64,000 nt of DNA from Siphonodentalium dalli. Taxonomy: Eukaryota; Mollusca; Scaphopoda; Gadilida; Siphonodentaliidae. The stretch's first letter is position 1, and every line of letters starts with the position of its first letter. Positions 1 to 11,939 of the stretch are shown one piece after another. The notes under the pieces were generated by a model that saw nothing but the letters and a program-made list of their open reading frames with translations, was not told the origin of the DNA and searched no databases. The position numbers and the translations under genes are program-made. Location: assembly GCA_032622095.1 (NCBI GenBank), contig CP136067.1, positions 93,980,707-94,044,706 of the forward strand, written 5' to 3'.

Positions 1-802
1 CCATATTGTTTACACCATTGGAAAGACTATTAAATTCTGAATTCAGCACATCACAATCTATTTCAATATCTTAAATCCAGAAAAAGTTATAAAAAATTGA
101 AATCTTATTAGATTTATTATAGAAACTGCCAAAACATTTTACGTAACGTCACAATCCCAACGTAAATACATGACGTCATATGGGTTTTAGCCAAAACAAA
201 CTCTGGGTGTTCTCTGAATACCCCACCAATAACTAAAATGTGCGGCATTGCGCGGTCTATTGCTTATGCCATCTTAAAGACAAGATTCTGAACTTTATTC
301 TCATGTAAATCTACCCGGTATATAGCGTGTACCTTTGCACAAAAAAGTTTTGATTTAATGAACTCAGAAGTTTGTATATTCTTGAACAAAACTCGTATGA
401 CATGTGTTTACATCCGACAATCGTTAGCGCGAATTATATAATTTAGTGGGAATTTCTTCACACAATGGGAGTTATAAATACCACAAGAATACGTCACTAA
501 AGTTTCTACCTATAAATATATATTTTTAGATCTCTTATGAGCCACATAAGGCGGTATGACCTAACGCGAAATGAGAGGTCGCGAGAAGCAATATGGCGGC
601 GCCGTAATTGCAGAAATGTGATAAAATGGAGACTGTATCCGGTTTTTTAATGCCAAACACAACCTCGATAATTTTTGGGCAGCTAAAACAGTTATAATAT
701 TAATTTTATGCAACACTATTTTCTTTTTCTTACCATTGGGTATTTATCGAAATATAAAAAATAAAGTGCCACACTGCGACGCCGACGGTAGAACGAGATT
801 AC

Positions 803-868
803 GTTATGGCCGGAAAACCGGCCAGTCGCGTATATATGCAATTACGTTCTGGCCGGAATACCGGCCAG
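803..868. repeat. Two TGGCCGGAAWACCGGCCA palindromes
   Basis: Perfect or near-perfect 18-bp palindromes at 807-824 and 850-867, each preceded by ATTACGTT. A GGGTTAA at 890-896 resembles the end of a TTAA element. The rest of 1-1282 shows no gene; 930-1215 has GAGTTATGGCCC-type modules. Confidence 0.7.
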
Positions 869-1282
869 CCGGGTTCAAAGGGTTAAGATATATGTTTATT
901 GAATTCTAACTGATCTGTTTGTCCTTCAGTCCATTCACTTTTGGTTTCTGGATGATAACTTTAGACAGTCTGAACTGAGTGAAACGAAATTTGGTATGTG
1001 GGTTTACTAGAACAAATTTGGGTCCGCACACCAATATTCACCAGAGTTATGTCTCTTTTTGTTGGAATTTGCACTCAATTTCGTTTCCGGGTGATAACTT
1101 TAGAAAGTCTAAACTGAATGGATTGAAATTTGGTATGTGAGTTTACTAACAGGTAAATTTAGAATTCGGGTTCCGCCTGCCAAATTTCACCAGAGTTATG
1201 GCCCTATGAATTACTACAGGCATATTTGGCCATGCCCTAGCAATGCTCTTGTTTTTAACATGTCTAATTATTCTGATTTTAG

Positions 1283-1530
1283 CTGCAGACTCTTCACGAT
1301 CAGCCCAAAGTGGATCCACAAAATCAATTGTTTCATCATCTCGATCTCCACTCATGGCAGCCAACCGATCACCACTGACTGTGGTACCTGCTGGTTCACC
1401 GTTGGTTGCTACATCTACGCGATCGCCGCTGGGAGGAGTTACGATCAATTCACCGTCGTCACTGAGACTCGGACTATCACGAAACCAGAGAGTAAAGCCT
1501 CTGCATGCATCAGTTAGAGTTCAACCATGA
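1283..1530 (+). CDS. RAD51AP1: RAD51AP1-like protein, C-terminal exon (partial gene)
   Basis: Apparent terminal coding exon. It follows a good acceptor (pyrimidine-rich tract, then TTTTAG at 1277-1282) and stays open to TGA at 1528-1530. The product is Ser/Pro-rich with repeated RSPL/GSPL motifs and ends LRLGLSRNQRVKPLH plus seven residues. That tail closely resembles the C-terminal RAD51-interacting motif of RAD51AP1 (RLGLSR..RVKPLHP in vertebrates), a homologous-recombination accessory protein that binds DNA and stimulates RAD51 strand pairing. Base composition is clearly richer in GC than the flanks, as expected of an exon. The first two bases complete a codon from an upstream exon, which was not found and probably lies before the window. 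The reverse strand is also open here (SGDR repeats), but only this strand has acceptor, stop and family motif together. The gene name rests on the short tail motif. Confidence 0.72.
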
Positions 1531-1552
1531 TAGAAAATATTGAGGTCACATA

Positions 1553-1765
1553 CAGTAATGCCCTAAGTAATCAACTCCTTAATCACAGCAGAATTATGGG
1601 TAACTTTTCAGGATTTAGTCGGAAATATGGCTTGTTGCCATTCATTAGAAAGATCTCAGTGAGAGCTTTCCGATGAATGGCAACAAGCCATATTTCCGAC
1701 TAAATCCTGAAAGGTTACCCATAATTCTGCTGTGGTTAAGCAGTCGATTACTTAGGGCATTACTG
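1553..1765. mobile_element. TA-flanked foldback MITE, mariner-like (CAGTAATGCCCTAA family), copy 1
   Basis: A nearly perfect inverted repeat: TA|CAGTAATGCCCTAA at the left and its complement then TA at the right. The arms meet near GAAAGATCTC/GAGAGCTTTC. A CAGT start with a TA TSD fits Tc1/mariner-type MITEs. A Harbinger-like element (1769-2315) sits against its right end. Confidence 0.85.
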
Positions 1766-1768
1766 TAA

Positions 1769-2315
1769 GGCCAAACAGAAATTATTTGAGTTTTTAGACA
1801 ATTTTTTCTCTAAATCAATGAGGGATGGAGGACTTAATTTTAATTTTTTATTGTTTTTTGCAGATCATAATTATGGATCACGATAGCTTCCCCTATCTAA
1901 TAATAGTCAGCAAATGTAGAGGGAACATTGTTTTGCATATACACTCAATTAATCTGATAGAAAAAATTACATTATGCTACTAGTATACCTAAGAAATTTA
2001 GGATTACATGTTATAATGGAGAGTTGTCAATTTATAGACAACAATAACAATTGTGAATAGTCAGGGCATTAGAACATTATTGGTAATCCCTATGTCATAC
2101 AAGTATACTTGTAGCACAATGTAATTTTTATATCAGATTAAATGAGTGTATTATGCAAAACAAAGTTCCCTCTATATTATCTGACTTTTACTAGATAAGA
2201 GAAGCTATCATGATCCATGCTTACGATGTGCACAAAAAATTAAAATTAAAGTCGTCCCTCCTCATTGAATCAGAAAAAAATTGTCTGAGACTCAAATAAT
2301 ATATTTTATTTGGCC
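1769..2315. mobile_element. Harbinger-like foldback element, TSD TAA
   Basis: Inverted ends start GGCCAAA, with TAA at 1766-1768 and 2316-2318. The arms are long and diverged (GATCCA/TGGATC, GGAGGACTTAATTTTAATTT). It uses the 3' TA of mariner-like copy 1. Confidence 0.78.
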
Positions 2316-2604
2316 TAAGAGGTTCAGATTCAATTATGTTCTCCATAAGGGATCAATTATGCTCAAGATTGTTTCTATTTATTAAACTTGCTATTTCTCA
2401 TCACATTTCATGAACACGTGGACACACATATTAATTTGGTGCTAATATGGAAAAGACAGCCTGCACAGTTATAGATTTTACAGTCAATATAATTAGAATT
2501 GGGGTGACTTTTGTCACAGCCCAAAAAATAATAACAACTTAAAGAAAATCGGCAGTGTCGCCAAAAATGTCGTAAAAAATGTCAGACAGCAATTGGGCAA
2601 CTTG

Positions 2605-3815
2605 CCAAACCTGCAAATAGTGTGTCTGTCATTTGTAAAATGAGGTCCTCAGAGGGCTAGTGTCACCATATTCACTCTCTAGGAACCTCATTCTGCTTTA
2701 ATAGGCCTCAACTGCTATGGAAGACCTAGGATCAGATTGAATTTCCCCAGTTGAAGTTGGTGATGTTCACACAATTTATCTTCTGCAAATATGGGGATAC
2801 AGAAACTTCCCAGAAGGGAAAAAGTAACTAAAAACAATGTTAATTTGGGACTATAGATACTTCACATAAGATGAGGTTAAAGCAGAATGAGGTCCCCAGA
2901 GGGTGAATTTGGTGATGCTAGCCCACTGTGGAAACAGGGAGATTTGTCCTCAGAAATAGGGAGATTTAGTGAAAATAGGGAGAGATTTTTTTCAATGTCA
3001 GTATCATGGAAAAAACTTCATATTTTTCATTTAAATGTCATATAGAATGTTTGTTGCATTGGGTTTGTGTCTGCCATAATGAACGGCCTTGACACCGAGT
3101 GTCTCTAAAATCACTGAATCATTGGGAATCAATTACGATTTTCCAGTTAGGATTACGTTTTATTTCAAACAAGGCAATACAACGATAAAAACTATATTGT
3201 ACACTATAAAATGGTGCTCTCGGATAATTTTGTTGCCAAATATATTCAGTGACATAGGTGAATTTAAAGAGAGTATGTATTGATAGTATTGTTTGAGGTC
3301 CGCTCGATTCGCATTCTGTTATTGCATGTACAAAATGCGGAATACCACCAAGATGGAAACGGAACTTTCACCGACACAAAAACAAACAAAAAGTTAAAAT
3401 CGGGGAATATATTAATTTAAAGTTTTTAAAGCACTCTGTCTGGACGAGCAGAAACCAACACTTTCTTGTTTGATATATTATAATCCTTGTCTGGACATTG
3501 AAGACTGCATTTACTTACTCAATGCTGTTAAACAAAAGAGAGTCAATATTGTGTCAACATTTTGTCACTGTTCGACTTGCAGGCGATATATTCCTAATTT
3601 ATTTATAACACTATAGAGTGCATGGCTTATCGCTTGCTATAGCCGTCGGCTAATTTTTTGTTTTATCTTTTGAACTGGGAGATTTCGTTTCCCAATCGGG
3701 AGCACAGGAGAAATGTCACAAAATCGGGAGACTCCTGCCGAAATCGGGAAAGTAAACAGGTCTGCTCTGGGGACCTCATTCTGCAAACAACCGACACACT
3801 TTTAGGAGGCTTGCA
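2605..3815. mobile_element. Composite CAAGCCTG-family hAT-like MITE with foreign middle
   Basis: The left part (2605-2930) starts CAAACCTGCAAATAGTGTGT and holds the GAGGTCC..AGAGGGTGAAT block. A matching right end (GGGGACCTCATTCTGCAAAC ... AGGAGGCTTG) is at 3771-3815. Between them is about 830 bp of unrelated DNA bordered by GGGAGATTT and AATCGGGAGA motifs, probably a nested insertion. No TSD could be settled. Confidence 0.5.
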
Positions 3816-3941
3816 AATCGCATGATGGAACATGTTATTTATGGTACATGTTGTGTATATATTGAACATTTTTACTTTGTTAAAATACAATATTGAAAAT
3901 CTTAAAAGCTTGTATCTTTCTTACTGAATGCTAATCCGGCC

Positions 3942-4475
3942 GTGGTTTTCATTTGTTCAATCGCAATTATACCATTTCTGAAACCTATTGGTAGGATTGC
4001 TAAACAACAAGCCCTCAAACATGGACTTGCTGCAGTCAAAGATATCATTCATCATGGTAAAAGTCCAAAAGAAGTATTTTTAAAACAAGGTAAAGAAGCA
4101 TTGAAATCTTTTGGAAAGGAAACCATAAAGAACATATCAACATCAAAACGCATCAATAAATAGATCATTAATGTCTTTGAAAAATAGTTCTTATAGCAAA
4201 CGAATTAGAAGTAAGTCGAATAGAGTACCTGTGAAGAAACCAAAATGATCTCTCAATATTTTTCATTAATAATGATGATGCAAAATGGATAATGCGAATG
4301 CAGCAAGTCCGAGTTAGATGCGTCCGATGTTCCACCAACAATGACAACGATGTTGGAATCACAATGGATAGAACATCATCCGATTTCTTCTCTGAATAAT
4401 TCCACACCAATAGAATTTACAATTCCACCTTTCCAATATTTAAACATTAATTTATTTTTTTTGCATTCAAAATGA
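3942..4475 (+). pseudogene. Decayed Polinton/adintovirus-like fragment (two adjacent ORF remnants)
   Basis: First remnant, 3942-4163: 73 codons with no clear start, rich in Lys/Ala/Gly (FLKPIGRIAKQQALKHGLAA; GKEALKSFGKE). It resembles the small basic protein next to the capsid genes of Mavericks/Polintons and adintoviruses. A Lys/Arg-rich ORF at 4170-4247 may be its frameshifted tail. Second remnant: from 4293, after an in-frame stop at 4290-4292, the frame reads CECSKSELDASDVPPT and SQWIEHHPISSLNN, like the N-terminus of the F54H12.2-like virion protein of Mavericks. Similarity fades after about 4434, and TGA follows at 4473-4475. The gene order matches Polintons, but both pieces are truncated and broken. 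Family names are from memory of short motifs. Confidence 0.55.
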
Positions 4476-4589
4476 ACTCAGTGACCTGCTGGTGCTCACG
4501 CACTGAACATTCTGAATGTTGATTGGCTAACAGGAATGCCAATTTGACTTGGCCCAATGATTTTCTGGGCCAGCACAAACACTGATCAT

Positions 4590-5130
4590 AATTCATTTTT
4601 AGCTCAACTTGATAAAGTCAAGTTTGAGCTATTGGGATGGGTTGTGTGCAGTCATCAACAATTTTCTTTAGCACACCGTACAGGTCACATCTCTCATCCG
4701 ATCGTCACCAAATTTCATATGGATCTTTGGGGTGACCTCTAGATGAAACCATAAATTTTGTCCAACATTCATTGAAAACCATTGCCACAGCAGCCATCTT
4801 GGATTTTTAATTTTAATCCTTAGGCACACTCGGCTAGGAGGCATTTATTGGAGAATTGTTTTGAAAATTTACAGGAATGTTTAGGGTCACCTCCAGATAG
4901 GAGCTATCGAATTTGAACACATTTTTACTCTTTGTTTTACTAAATTCTTTGGCACACCCTACAGTCGTCATCCCTCATCCAATCATCACCAAACTTTATA
5001 TAGATAATTTGGGTTAGTACTAAATGGATTATGGGAGCCATCAAATTTTTCTGATTTTCTTTGAAAACATGGATGCAGGTAGCCATCTTGGATTTTACTC
5101 TTTGCATCACTAAATATTATGGCATGCCCT
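4590..5130. repeat. Diverged modules with CATCYCTCATCCRATCRTCA
   Basis: Three diverged modules share GGCACACCNTACAG, CATCCCTCATCCAATCATCA and CAAACTTTATATAGAT. An inverted relative is at 22300-22440. Confidence 0.6.
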
Positions 5131-5943
5131 ACTGCCAAAATTGATCCCAATCTTGCTCTTCGGATTGACCTCTTGCAGTACTTTTAAACTTTCTGAATTC
5201 CCTATCACTCCATTGACTGTAATGTACGACATTATTCCCTCTGAGTTGAGCTACAGTGTCATTAACACTTTCATTTATTTCAAACAGGAATGGTCCATGC
5301 AAACAACTGTCTGCACCTTGGTTTGCTCATACTATCAGTCACCAAGTTACATGTACGCCCCTTGGTTCGCACACACAAAACAGGACAAAAATAGATAATT
5401 TTCAACCCCAAATTAGAAGACCATGACAGCGCGAATGTCAGTATATTAGCTTCTACTTAATTGAGCTATGATAGAATTGAAAAATATTGAAAAAAAGTCA
5501 TGGTAGCTATTTCAAAATATCTGGCAAGCGCATATGACAAAATTCATGGGGAGAGAAATCAGGCTATTTTCCCATAGGCAAGCACATGGAGCAGGGAAAT
5601 TTCCAGGGCTGTTTTGATACCTGTTACAGGTATGGGCACCCAAACTCGAGAAGCCCAAATGACTCCAAATTCCTAGTGGACAGTATTGAGTCAACCTGAA
5701 TTTTCAAGGCATTTCAACAATATGCGATGTAAATGAAAAATCTGCAGTTGCAATACAGCCTTCATTTGCATGCTGAATTTTTAAATCAGAAACATTGTGT
5801 CATATTTATAATATATGCGTCTGTATCTGTGTTGGTTCGGTGTAGAAGCCGTATTTTAAAGTTATATTGGGATACCAGTACATATCCTCTGCTGGAAACA
5901 GGTGTCTCCAAATTATCTCTGGATTCTTCCCCGACATGGAGTT

Positions 5944-6396
5944 CAAGTCTGAGTTTAGTGTGCCTGTCATTTACAGAATGAGGTCTCCAGAGGATGAATT
6001 TAGTGACATTACCCCGCATAGCAGGCTAGCATAACTAAATTCACCCTCTGGGGACCTCATTCTGCTTAGGCCTCAACTTCTCTGGAAAGTTTCTTTTTTT
6101 ATAAAATTGGTATAGAGAATTCTAGAAGATTCTATTTCTATTTTAGTTTATCCACATCCCCGAATTGGCAGATGACACATTGCATAATCAAGGTTCCCAA
6201 TGGGTGTACATCACAATATTCACCATTTGGGAACTTCGATCTGAGTCTATGTCTCCCATAGCAGATGAGGCCATGCAGAATGAGGTCCACAGAGGGTGAA
6301 TTTGTTTATGCTAGCCCGCTATGCAGGATAGTGTTACTAAATTAACCCTCTGGGGACCTCATTCTGCAAATGACCGGCACACTAAACTTAGGTTTG
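5944..6396. mobile_element. hAT-like MITE (CAAGCCTG family), TSD ATGGAGTT
   Basis: The 453-bp element has diverged TIRs of the CAAGCCTGCAAATAGTGTG type. ATGGAGTT is duplicated at 5936-5943 and 6397-6404. Inside, two palindromic blocks read GAGGTCCCCAGAGGGTGAAT and its complement. Confidence 0.82.
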
Positions 6397-6485
6397 ATGG
6401 AGTTGGCCTGCACTGAATAAGAAAATCATTTCTTGTTTGTGACCTTTTACAGCTTTGTACAATTATAAAAGATCACTGACCCCAC

Positions 6486-6914
6486 CAAGCCTGCAAATAG
6501 TGTGTCTGTCATTTGCAGAATGGGGTCCCCAGAGGGTGAATTTAGTAACACTATCCTGCACGGTGGGCTAGCATCACCAAATTGACTCTCTGCGAATCTC
6601 ATTCTTCTCAGGCATCAACTGTTATGTGAGACATAGGATCAGATTGAAGTTCCCCATGTTCACACATTAGTCACCTCAATTATGCATTTTATCTTCTGCA
6701 AATTAGGGGATATAGCAACTGAACAGAAGGGAAAAAGTAACTAAAACAACGTTAATTTGAGACTATAGATATTTCCCAGAAGATGAGGCCTAAGCAGAAT
6801 GAGGTCCCAGAGGGTGAATTTGGTGATGCTAGCCTGCTGTGTGGGATAGCATCACTAAATTCATCCTCTGGGGACCTCATTCTGCAAATGGCAGACACAC
6901 TGTTTGCAGAATTG
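6486..6914. mobile_element. hAT-like MITE (CAAGCCTG family), TSD GACCCCAC/T
   Basis: The 429-bp element starts CAAGCCTGCAAATAGTGTGT. It is flanked by GACCCCAC (6478-6485) and GACCCCAT (6915-6922), one mismatch in eight. Confidence 0.8.
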
Positions 6915-6922
6915 GACCCCAT

Positions 6923-7636
6923 GTCCCCCGATGAAGAGATGGCTTTTTTTTTAGAACAAAGAAGTCAAAATATCTGGCCATGAAAATATTTCAGCTGCAA
7001 AAAAAATTCCTTCTCGATAAGCTGTCTCGATGGCAAAAATTCTGAGTAAAAATATAATCAGCATATTCTAAGTCAAAAAGGGGCAGAACTCCACCAGAAA
7101 TGGTCAGATTGAACCAAAATTGACCTGCATTTTCTTGTGATTAATGCACATACTAAATTGAAAGCTATCAGATAATCACAACTTGAGTTATGGTCAGACA
7201 TTATCCAAATTCAAACTTTATGGGGACTTTCTCATATTTTTCATTTCTCACATAACAAGTTAGAATTGTCAATTAGTATACAAGCTATCATCCAGCCAAA
7301 CAAACGTTTCGGATTGACAAATGGACAGCTCGACAAACGGATGTACAACGCTTATTTCTATACTCCCCAACCCAATTTTTTTTTCGGGGGATGATTAAAC
7401 TTCAAACAGCATTGCCAAGTATATTACAGACTAAATACCATATTTTGTTAGGATCATCAAAGAAAGCTCTCACAACGATAAACATTGAACATTTTATTTT
7501 ATATAAATATTAAAGAACTATCTGTATAAATTATTACCAAAGGTTGTCATGGAAACAGGTCGATGTAAAATGTATTTCATTCTGTTAAAGAAATTTGTGT
7601 TAAAAGTGAGACTTAGCAACAACAATTTACAATCCA
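6923..7636. other. No gene seen
   Basis: AT-rich, with one stretch (7000-7260) resembling the dispersed AGTTATGGTCAGA-type modules. Other gene-free stretches with nothing assignable: 8569-9220, 9557-10360, 13840-14567, 17328-17859, 38853-39791. Confidence 0.4.
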
Positions 7637-7862
7637 ACCCTTTATTTACTGAATGGACTCTCCCACTCAGTTATAAAAGTATACATTTGAATGGTCTATT
7701 ATTCATCTGGAGGGATGTTCAGGATATATAAGCAGATAATACAAATGCAGAAGAATTCCTATTAATTGGATGGAAATGTTCAACAAACAGCCAATATGGC
7801 CGTTTATTGAAGTTATTGTCTGAACATTTCCTATGGGATCTGCTTATCAATGAGGATTTATT
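7637..7862. mobile_element. TTAA MITE relative, diverged
   Basis: CCCTTTATTTACTGAATGGA at the left, TCAGTTATAAAAGTATACAT inside, and ATGAGGATTTATTAA at the right, as in the 36361 copy. Confidence 0.55.
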
Positions 7863-8185
7863 AACCTTTTCCGCCTTAAAGAATATGTCCCAGTGCATTC
7901 TCATATTTATGCAGTCTCCCATAGGGATCCTTGGATATAAAAGAGAATGCACTGGCTTAAATGGTCAAGGTAAATATTGTATAGCACATAATGGAATGGC
8001 CTACTATTTACATGGTGATGTTCAAATGAAAGAAGCAGACATGAGGATGATCAGCTGAAGCAAAGGCTGATTGAAATTATTAGCTGAGCAGCCAAATTTG
8101 CACCCTCTGGGTTAGGGCAGGGTCGCGGCAACAAAACTGATAAAAACAAAACTTGAATGATGTAGAAAGTTTAGTTACTTTTTAA

Positions 8186-8564
8186 CCCTTTACCCAACAA
8201 ACCGGCCAAAACCGGCCAAATAAAGCTTCAACAGCCTAAAATATCTTCGGTCTGTCTCAATAGAACCATACAAATATGGATATCATTGGAACCAGCTCAT
8301 TGACCACATTGTGATAGTTACAGTTATGCCCTGTGCCAATGCATTCTCTTATATATGCGAGTCGACCATAGGTCGCCTCGCATATATAAGAGAATGCATT
8401 GGCCTAAAAAACACTTTTTACCATTTTTTCTTACATTCTTTAACAATTTTATAATTTTTAATGTGTTAAGCCAATGCATTCTCTTATATATGCGAGGCGA
8501 CCTATGGTCGACTCGCATATATAAGAGAATGCATTGGCACAGGGCCCTTCTGTTGGGTAAAGGG
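8186..8564. mobile_element. TTAA-flanked double-hairpin MITE (CCCTTTACCCAAC family), copy 1
   Basis: TTAA flanks CCCTTTACCCAAC and GTTGGGTAAAGGG. Inside are two palindromes built on GCCAATGCATTCTCTTATAT and its complement, with GTCGACCATAGG loops, separated by an AT-rich spacer. A TTAA target and CCCT ends resemble piggyBac-type elements. ORFs read here are artefacts of the palindromes. Confidence 0.85.
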
Positions 8565-9220
8565 TTAAAGGTAAACTGTGTCAATTTAGTGAATTAGCAC
8601 AGCTTCCTGAGTGAGTACTTGGTCATTATCCAGTCTGGACTAATAAATCATTAGTGTTTCTGTCTATTGGCTTATTATTATTATAACTGCATGGTCTGGG
8701 TTCACCAGAAAATTACTTTGGATATTCTCATTTTTTTCTTCAGATTTTTTTGGCCATTTTTCTAAAACTTAAAAAAAAAAGAGAAGTTTGACCAAATTAA
8801 GTCAGCAATTTTCGAAAAATCAGGCCATTGGCCACCAAAAGTGCAAACCCTCAGCACCTGAACATTCTAATAAATGAATACTAGACCTTTACAATGTATA
8901 CTGCAAGATGATTTCTGAATTTACAAATAAATATAGTGATAGAAGTATTCTCTAATAACAACAACTAATATATAACAGGATTACATCAAGGCAAAATAAA
9001 TGAATATACTGTGTTCTCAGGCACCTCTCTCATCACACAAAAGATGGCCTCATCACAGGTTGCCTAACATTAAATGGGAAGATTTGAGTATCTTAATCAA
9101 CACTTAGTAAAAATATATTAATAACGCCATAGAAATATCAGATGAACACACTGGGTTAACCCAAAGAAACTTGGACTGTGTCTACGAGAAACCTGGACTG
9201 CATCTCCAAGAACCATAATT

Positions 9221-9556
9221 AAAGGTACTCAATCCGATGGTTTTGGGTAAAAAATATTTAATTCGAGTCGAGGAACTCACCCATCAAAGCTCAGAGTGAT
9301 CAGATCGGATGAAGATGGATAACTCTAAAATCGAGTGGTAATACGGTCAAATTTCATGATACTTAATGATAATGCGGCCATATTTTATTGAACAAAATGT
9401 TGATAAATAACAAGTTTTGGGAAATTTGATACCATTGTTGACAGTGGTTAGAATTATTTTGTTGCAATAAATCGATTCTGATAACTAAATCCTATTTTGA
9501 AGAAATGTTGTTGTTGTATGGTATGGGGACCATCTGATCGGATTGAGTACCTTTAA
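9221..9556. mobile_element. TTAA-type element (AGGTACTCAATCCGAT family), copy 1
   Basis: Ends TTAAAGGTACTCAATCCGAT and GATTGAGTACCTTTAA are inverted. The inside shares TTCGAGTCGAGGAA and ACAAGTTTTGGGAAATTTGA with copies at 11415-11860 and 51934-52410. Confidence 0.72.
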
Positions 9557-10429
9557 AGGGTTAGCCAAATGTACCTGTAACTTGTAATGTGTACTTTTGC
9601 CAATGGAAGTTACCTGACTCACATGACCATTCCGCCTGCACGTACACAGTCAAACAGTTTGGAAGTTTTGTGTCCAACGTGTAGCAGACACAAGTTGTAG
9701 CGAAGAGGAATAATCCAATATTCTAATAACAGAATGAGGAATCAATGCGATGCAGGCTGTATGACATTGGGATTTTGGCTGAGCCGTAAGAGCTCATTTT
9801 GTTCAAAGGCCAATCCAATTGATTAAAGAACGTTTTCCAACACATTGATTCGATATCTGTAATAAACGTGTAGGTTTGGTGCCGTAATATCGTGTGACTT
9901 ACTTTTCCTGCCAAGTGCATCTCCATAGAAATACCATAGTAACACACGCCACTACAAGTTACATATACGTGAGGCTTAATATAGATCATGTTTCAGTAAA
10001 ATGAGTGTAAAGTGTGAAAATATTGTTTTAAAAAATATTTCCAATTTGTTTAAGTAAATTTGAAAATACTTTACTCCTACCTTCTACTTGTATTTAAATT
10101 CATGCAATATTAATTTTTGCTCAGTTTTAAATTCGTACACTTATCATTTGCAAACCATGATGCGCCAATTCAAACATTTCCGTGGCATGCAGTTACGATT
10201 CTTACTTGAAGGTAGATTTAACAACTGCCACGATTATAAACATAAATGTACAGCACATGCAGGAGATAACTGTTAATTATTCAGTTGTGAAGATAGGTAA
10301 TTCTACCACATTTATTCCAATAAAAGGTCGGCCGACCACAGTGTCCCCCGACAACGTGGCAAGTCGATGGCCGCTTTGTTAAAGAAATTTTTTAAAATGT
10401 CGATGGCCACTTTGTTAAAGAAATTAAAC

Positions 10430-10890
10430 CAGAGTTTCAAATCTCTACATTTAAAACTGTAGGAGGAGTTGATTACACCATGAAGGTACCCAATCTCATC
10501 CAAAAGGCAAAAATGTTCCAAATTTTCTAAGTCGAAAACCCCCCAAAAATATGGAAAAAATTATATTTTTTATTAGCTATATAGATGTTGCAAATCATCA
10601 ACATGTTAGGAACAATATCCCAGAGTTTAAAATCTCTAAATTTAAAACTGTAGGAGGAGTTGATTACACCTTGAAGGTACCCAATCTCATCCAAAAGGCA
10701 AAAATGTTCCAAATTTTCTAAGTCGAAAACCCCCCCAAAAATATGGAAAAAATTATATTTTTGATTAGCTATATAGATGTTGCAAATCACCAACATGTTA
10801 GGAACAATATCCCAGAGTTTCAAATCTCTACGTTTAAAACTGTAGGAGGAGTTGATTACACCATGAAGGTACCCAATCTCGGACGGACGA
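10430..10890. repeat. Tandem repeat, about 190-bp period, 2.4 copies
   Basis: GAGTTTCAAATCTCTAC, GGAGTTGATTACACC and GGTACCCAATCTC recur at about 10431, 10621 and 10811. A diverged relative is at 27900-27985. A smaller duplication (TCGATGGCCRCTTTGTTAAA) precedes it at 10362-10425. Confidence 0.85.
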
Positions 10891-10947
10891 GGGTCATTTC
10901 TATAGTCCTCCGACGGAAACGTCGGGGGGACAATAATAATTGTTGTA

Positions 10948-11111
10948 CAGTAATGCCCTAAATAATCGACTCCTTAACCACAGCAGAATTATGGGTAATT
11001 TTTCTCCGAGAGCTTTCCGATGAATGGCAACAAGCCATATTCCGACTAAATCCTGAAAAGTTACCCATAATTCTGCTGTGGTTATGGAGTCGATTAATTA
11101 GGGCATTACTG
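10948..11111. mobile_element. Mariner-like foldback MITE, copy 2 (left arm shortened)
   Basis: Same TA-flanked CAGTAATGCCCTAA ends; about 50 bp are missing from the left arm, so the hairpin is asymmetric. Confidence 0.82.
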
Positions 11112-11414
11112 TAAGTAAGTCAACTGACATTCAGTTGGTCTAAATATTGTTACGACAGAGCGATTGAGTGATCATTTTAATGTTGTTTAGAATGGCATAC
11201 TTAGGTCATTATTAAATAAAAATAGCCTTCGCAAAAGGTTGCAAAACAAATTTTAGTGGGAGACTTCATTTGCTGTAATGTTGCTACGCATGCACTTTGG
11301 CCGTGCACTGAGATCCGCGATCAGTTTCCACAAAAACAGGAAAATGCATTTTACACTGTCAAATTCAACTATAATAGTTGAAATCAGGATGTGCCTGATC
11401 TGGTGAATATTGAT

Positions 11415-11860
11415 TAAAGGTACTCAATCCGATCAGATGCTCCTAAATTACTATTTCTTTGGCTTCGGGGGTAAAAAATGTTTGATTCGAGTCTAGAAAC
11501 CCAACCATCAAAGCTCAGAGTGATCAGATAATGATTTTTGAAGTTTGTTATTTCTCGAGATGTGTAATAATATGTGGCCCAGAAAAACGTGCTCAAACGG
11601 AAGGTCTCAGACAAAATTGCGGATGAAGTGGTAAAATCAAGTGGTAATATGGTCAAATTTCATGATACTTTAGTGATAATATGGCCATATTTCGTTGAAC
11701 AAAATATTGATAAATAACAAGTTTTGGGAAATTTGATACCATAGTTGACAGTGGTTAGCATTATTTTGTTGCAATGAATCGATTCTGATAACTAAAGTGT
11801 ATTTTGAAGAAATGTTGTTGTTGTTGTTTCTTTATGGTATGATCGGATTGAGTACCTTTC
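11415..11860. mobile_element. TTAA-type element (AGGTACTCAATCC family), copy 2
   Basis: Same ends (left TTAAAGGTACTCAATCC, right GATTGAGTACCTTT). Its right end is shared by the 375-bp segmental duplication that follows. Confidence 0.7.
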
Positions 11861-11939
11861 ATTTTTCACTCAGTTTTAAATTGGCACACCGAAGGGCATG
11901 CAAATAGTATGTCACAAATTTAAATACAAGTAAGGTATA

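Noticed and set aside
1146-1448. Reverse-strand frame with repeated SGDR motif as a gene
   Set aside because: The forward strand has a proper acceptor, stop and RAD51AP1-like tail in the same place; the reverse frame runs into a dispersed repeat.
8324-8597. Forward and reverse ORFs of 80-86 codons with the same peptide on both strands
   Set aside because: They arise from the palindromic TTAA MITE and recur at 14807 and 55046.
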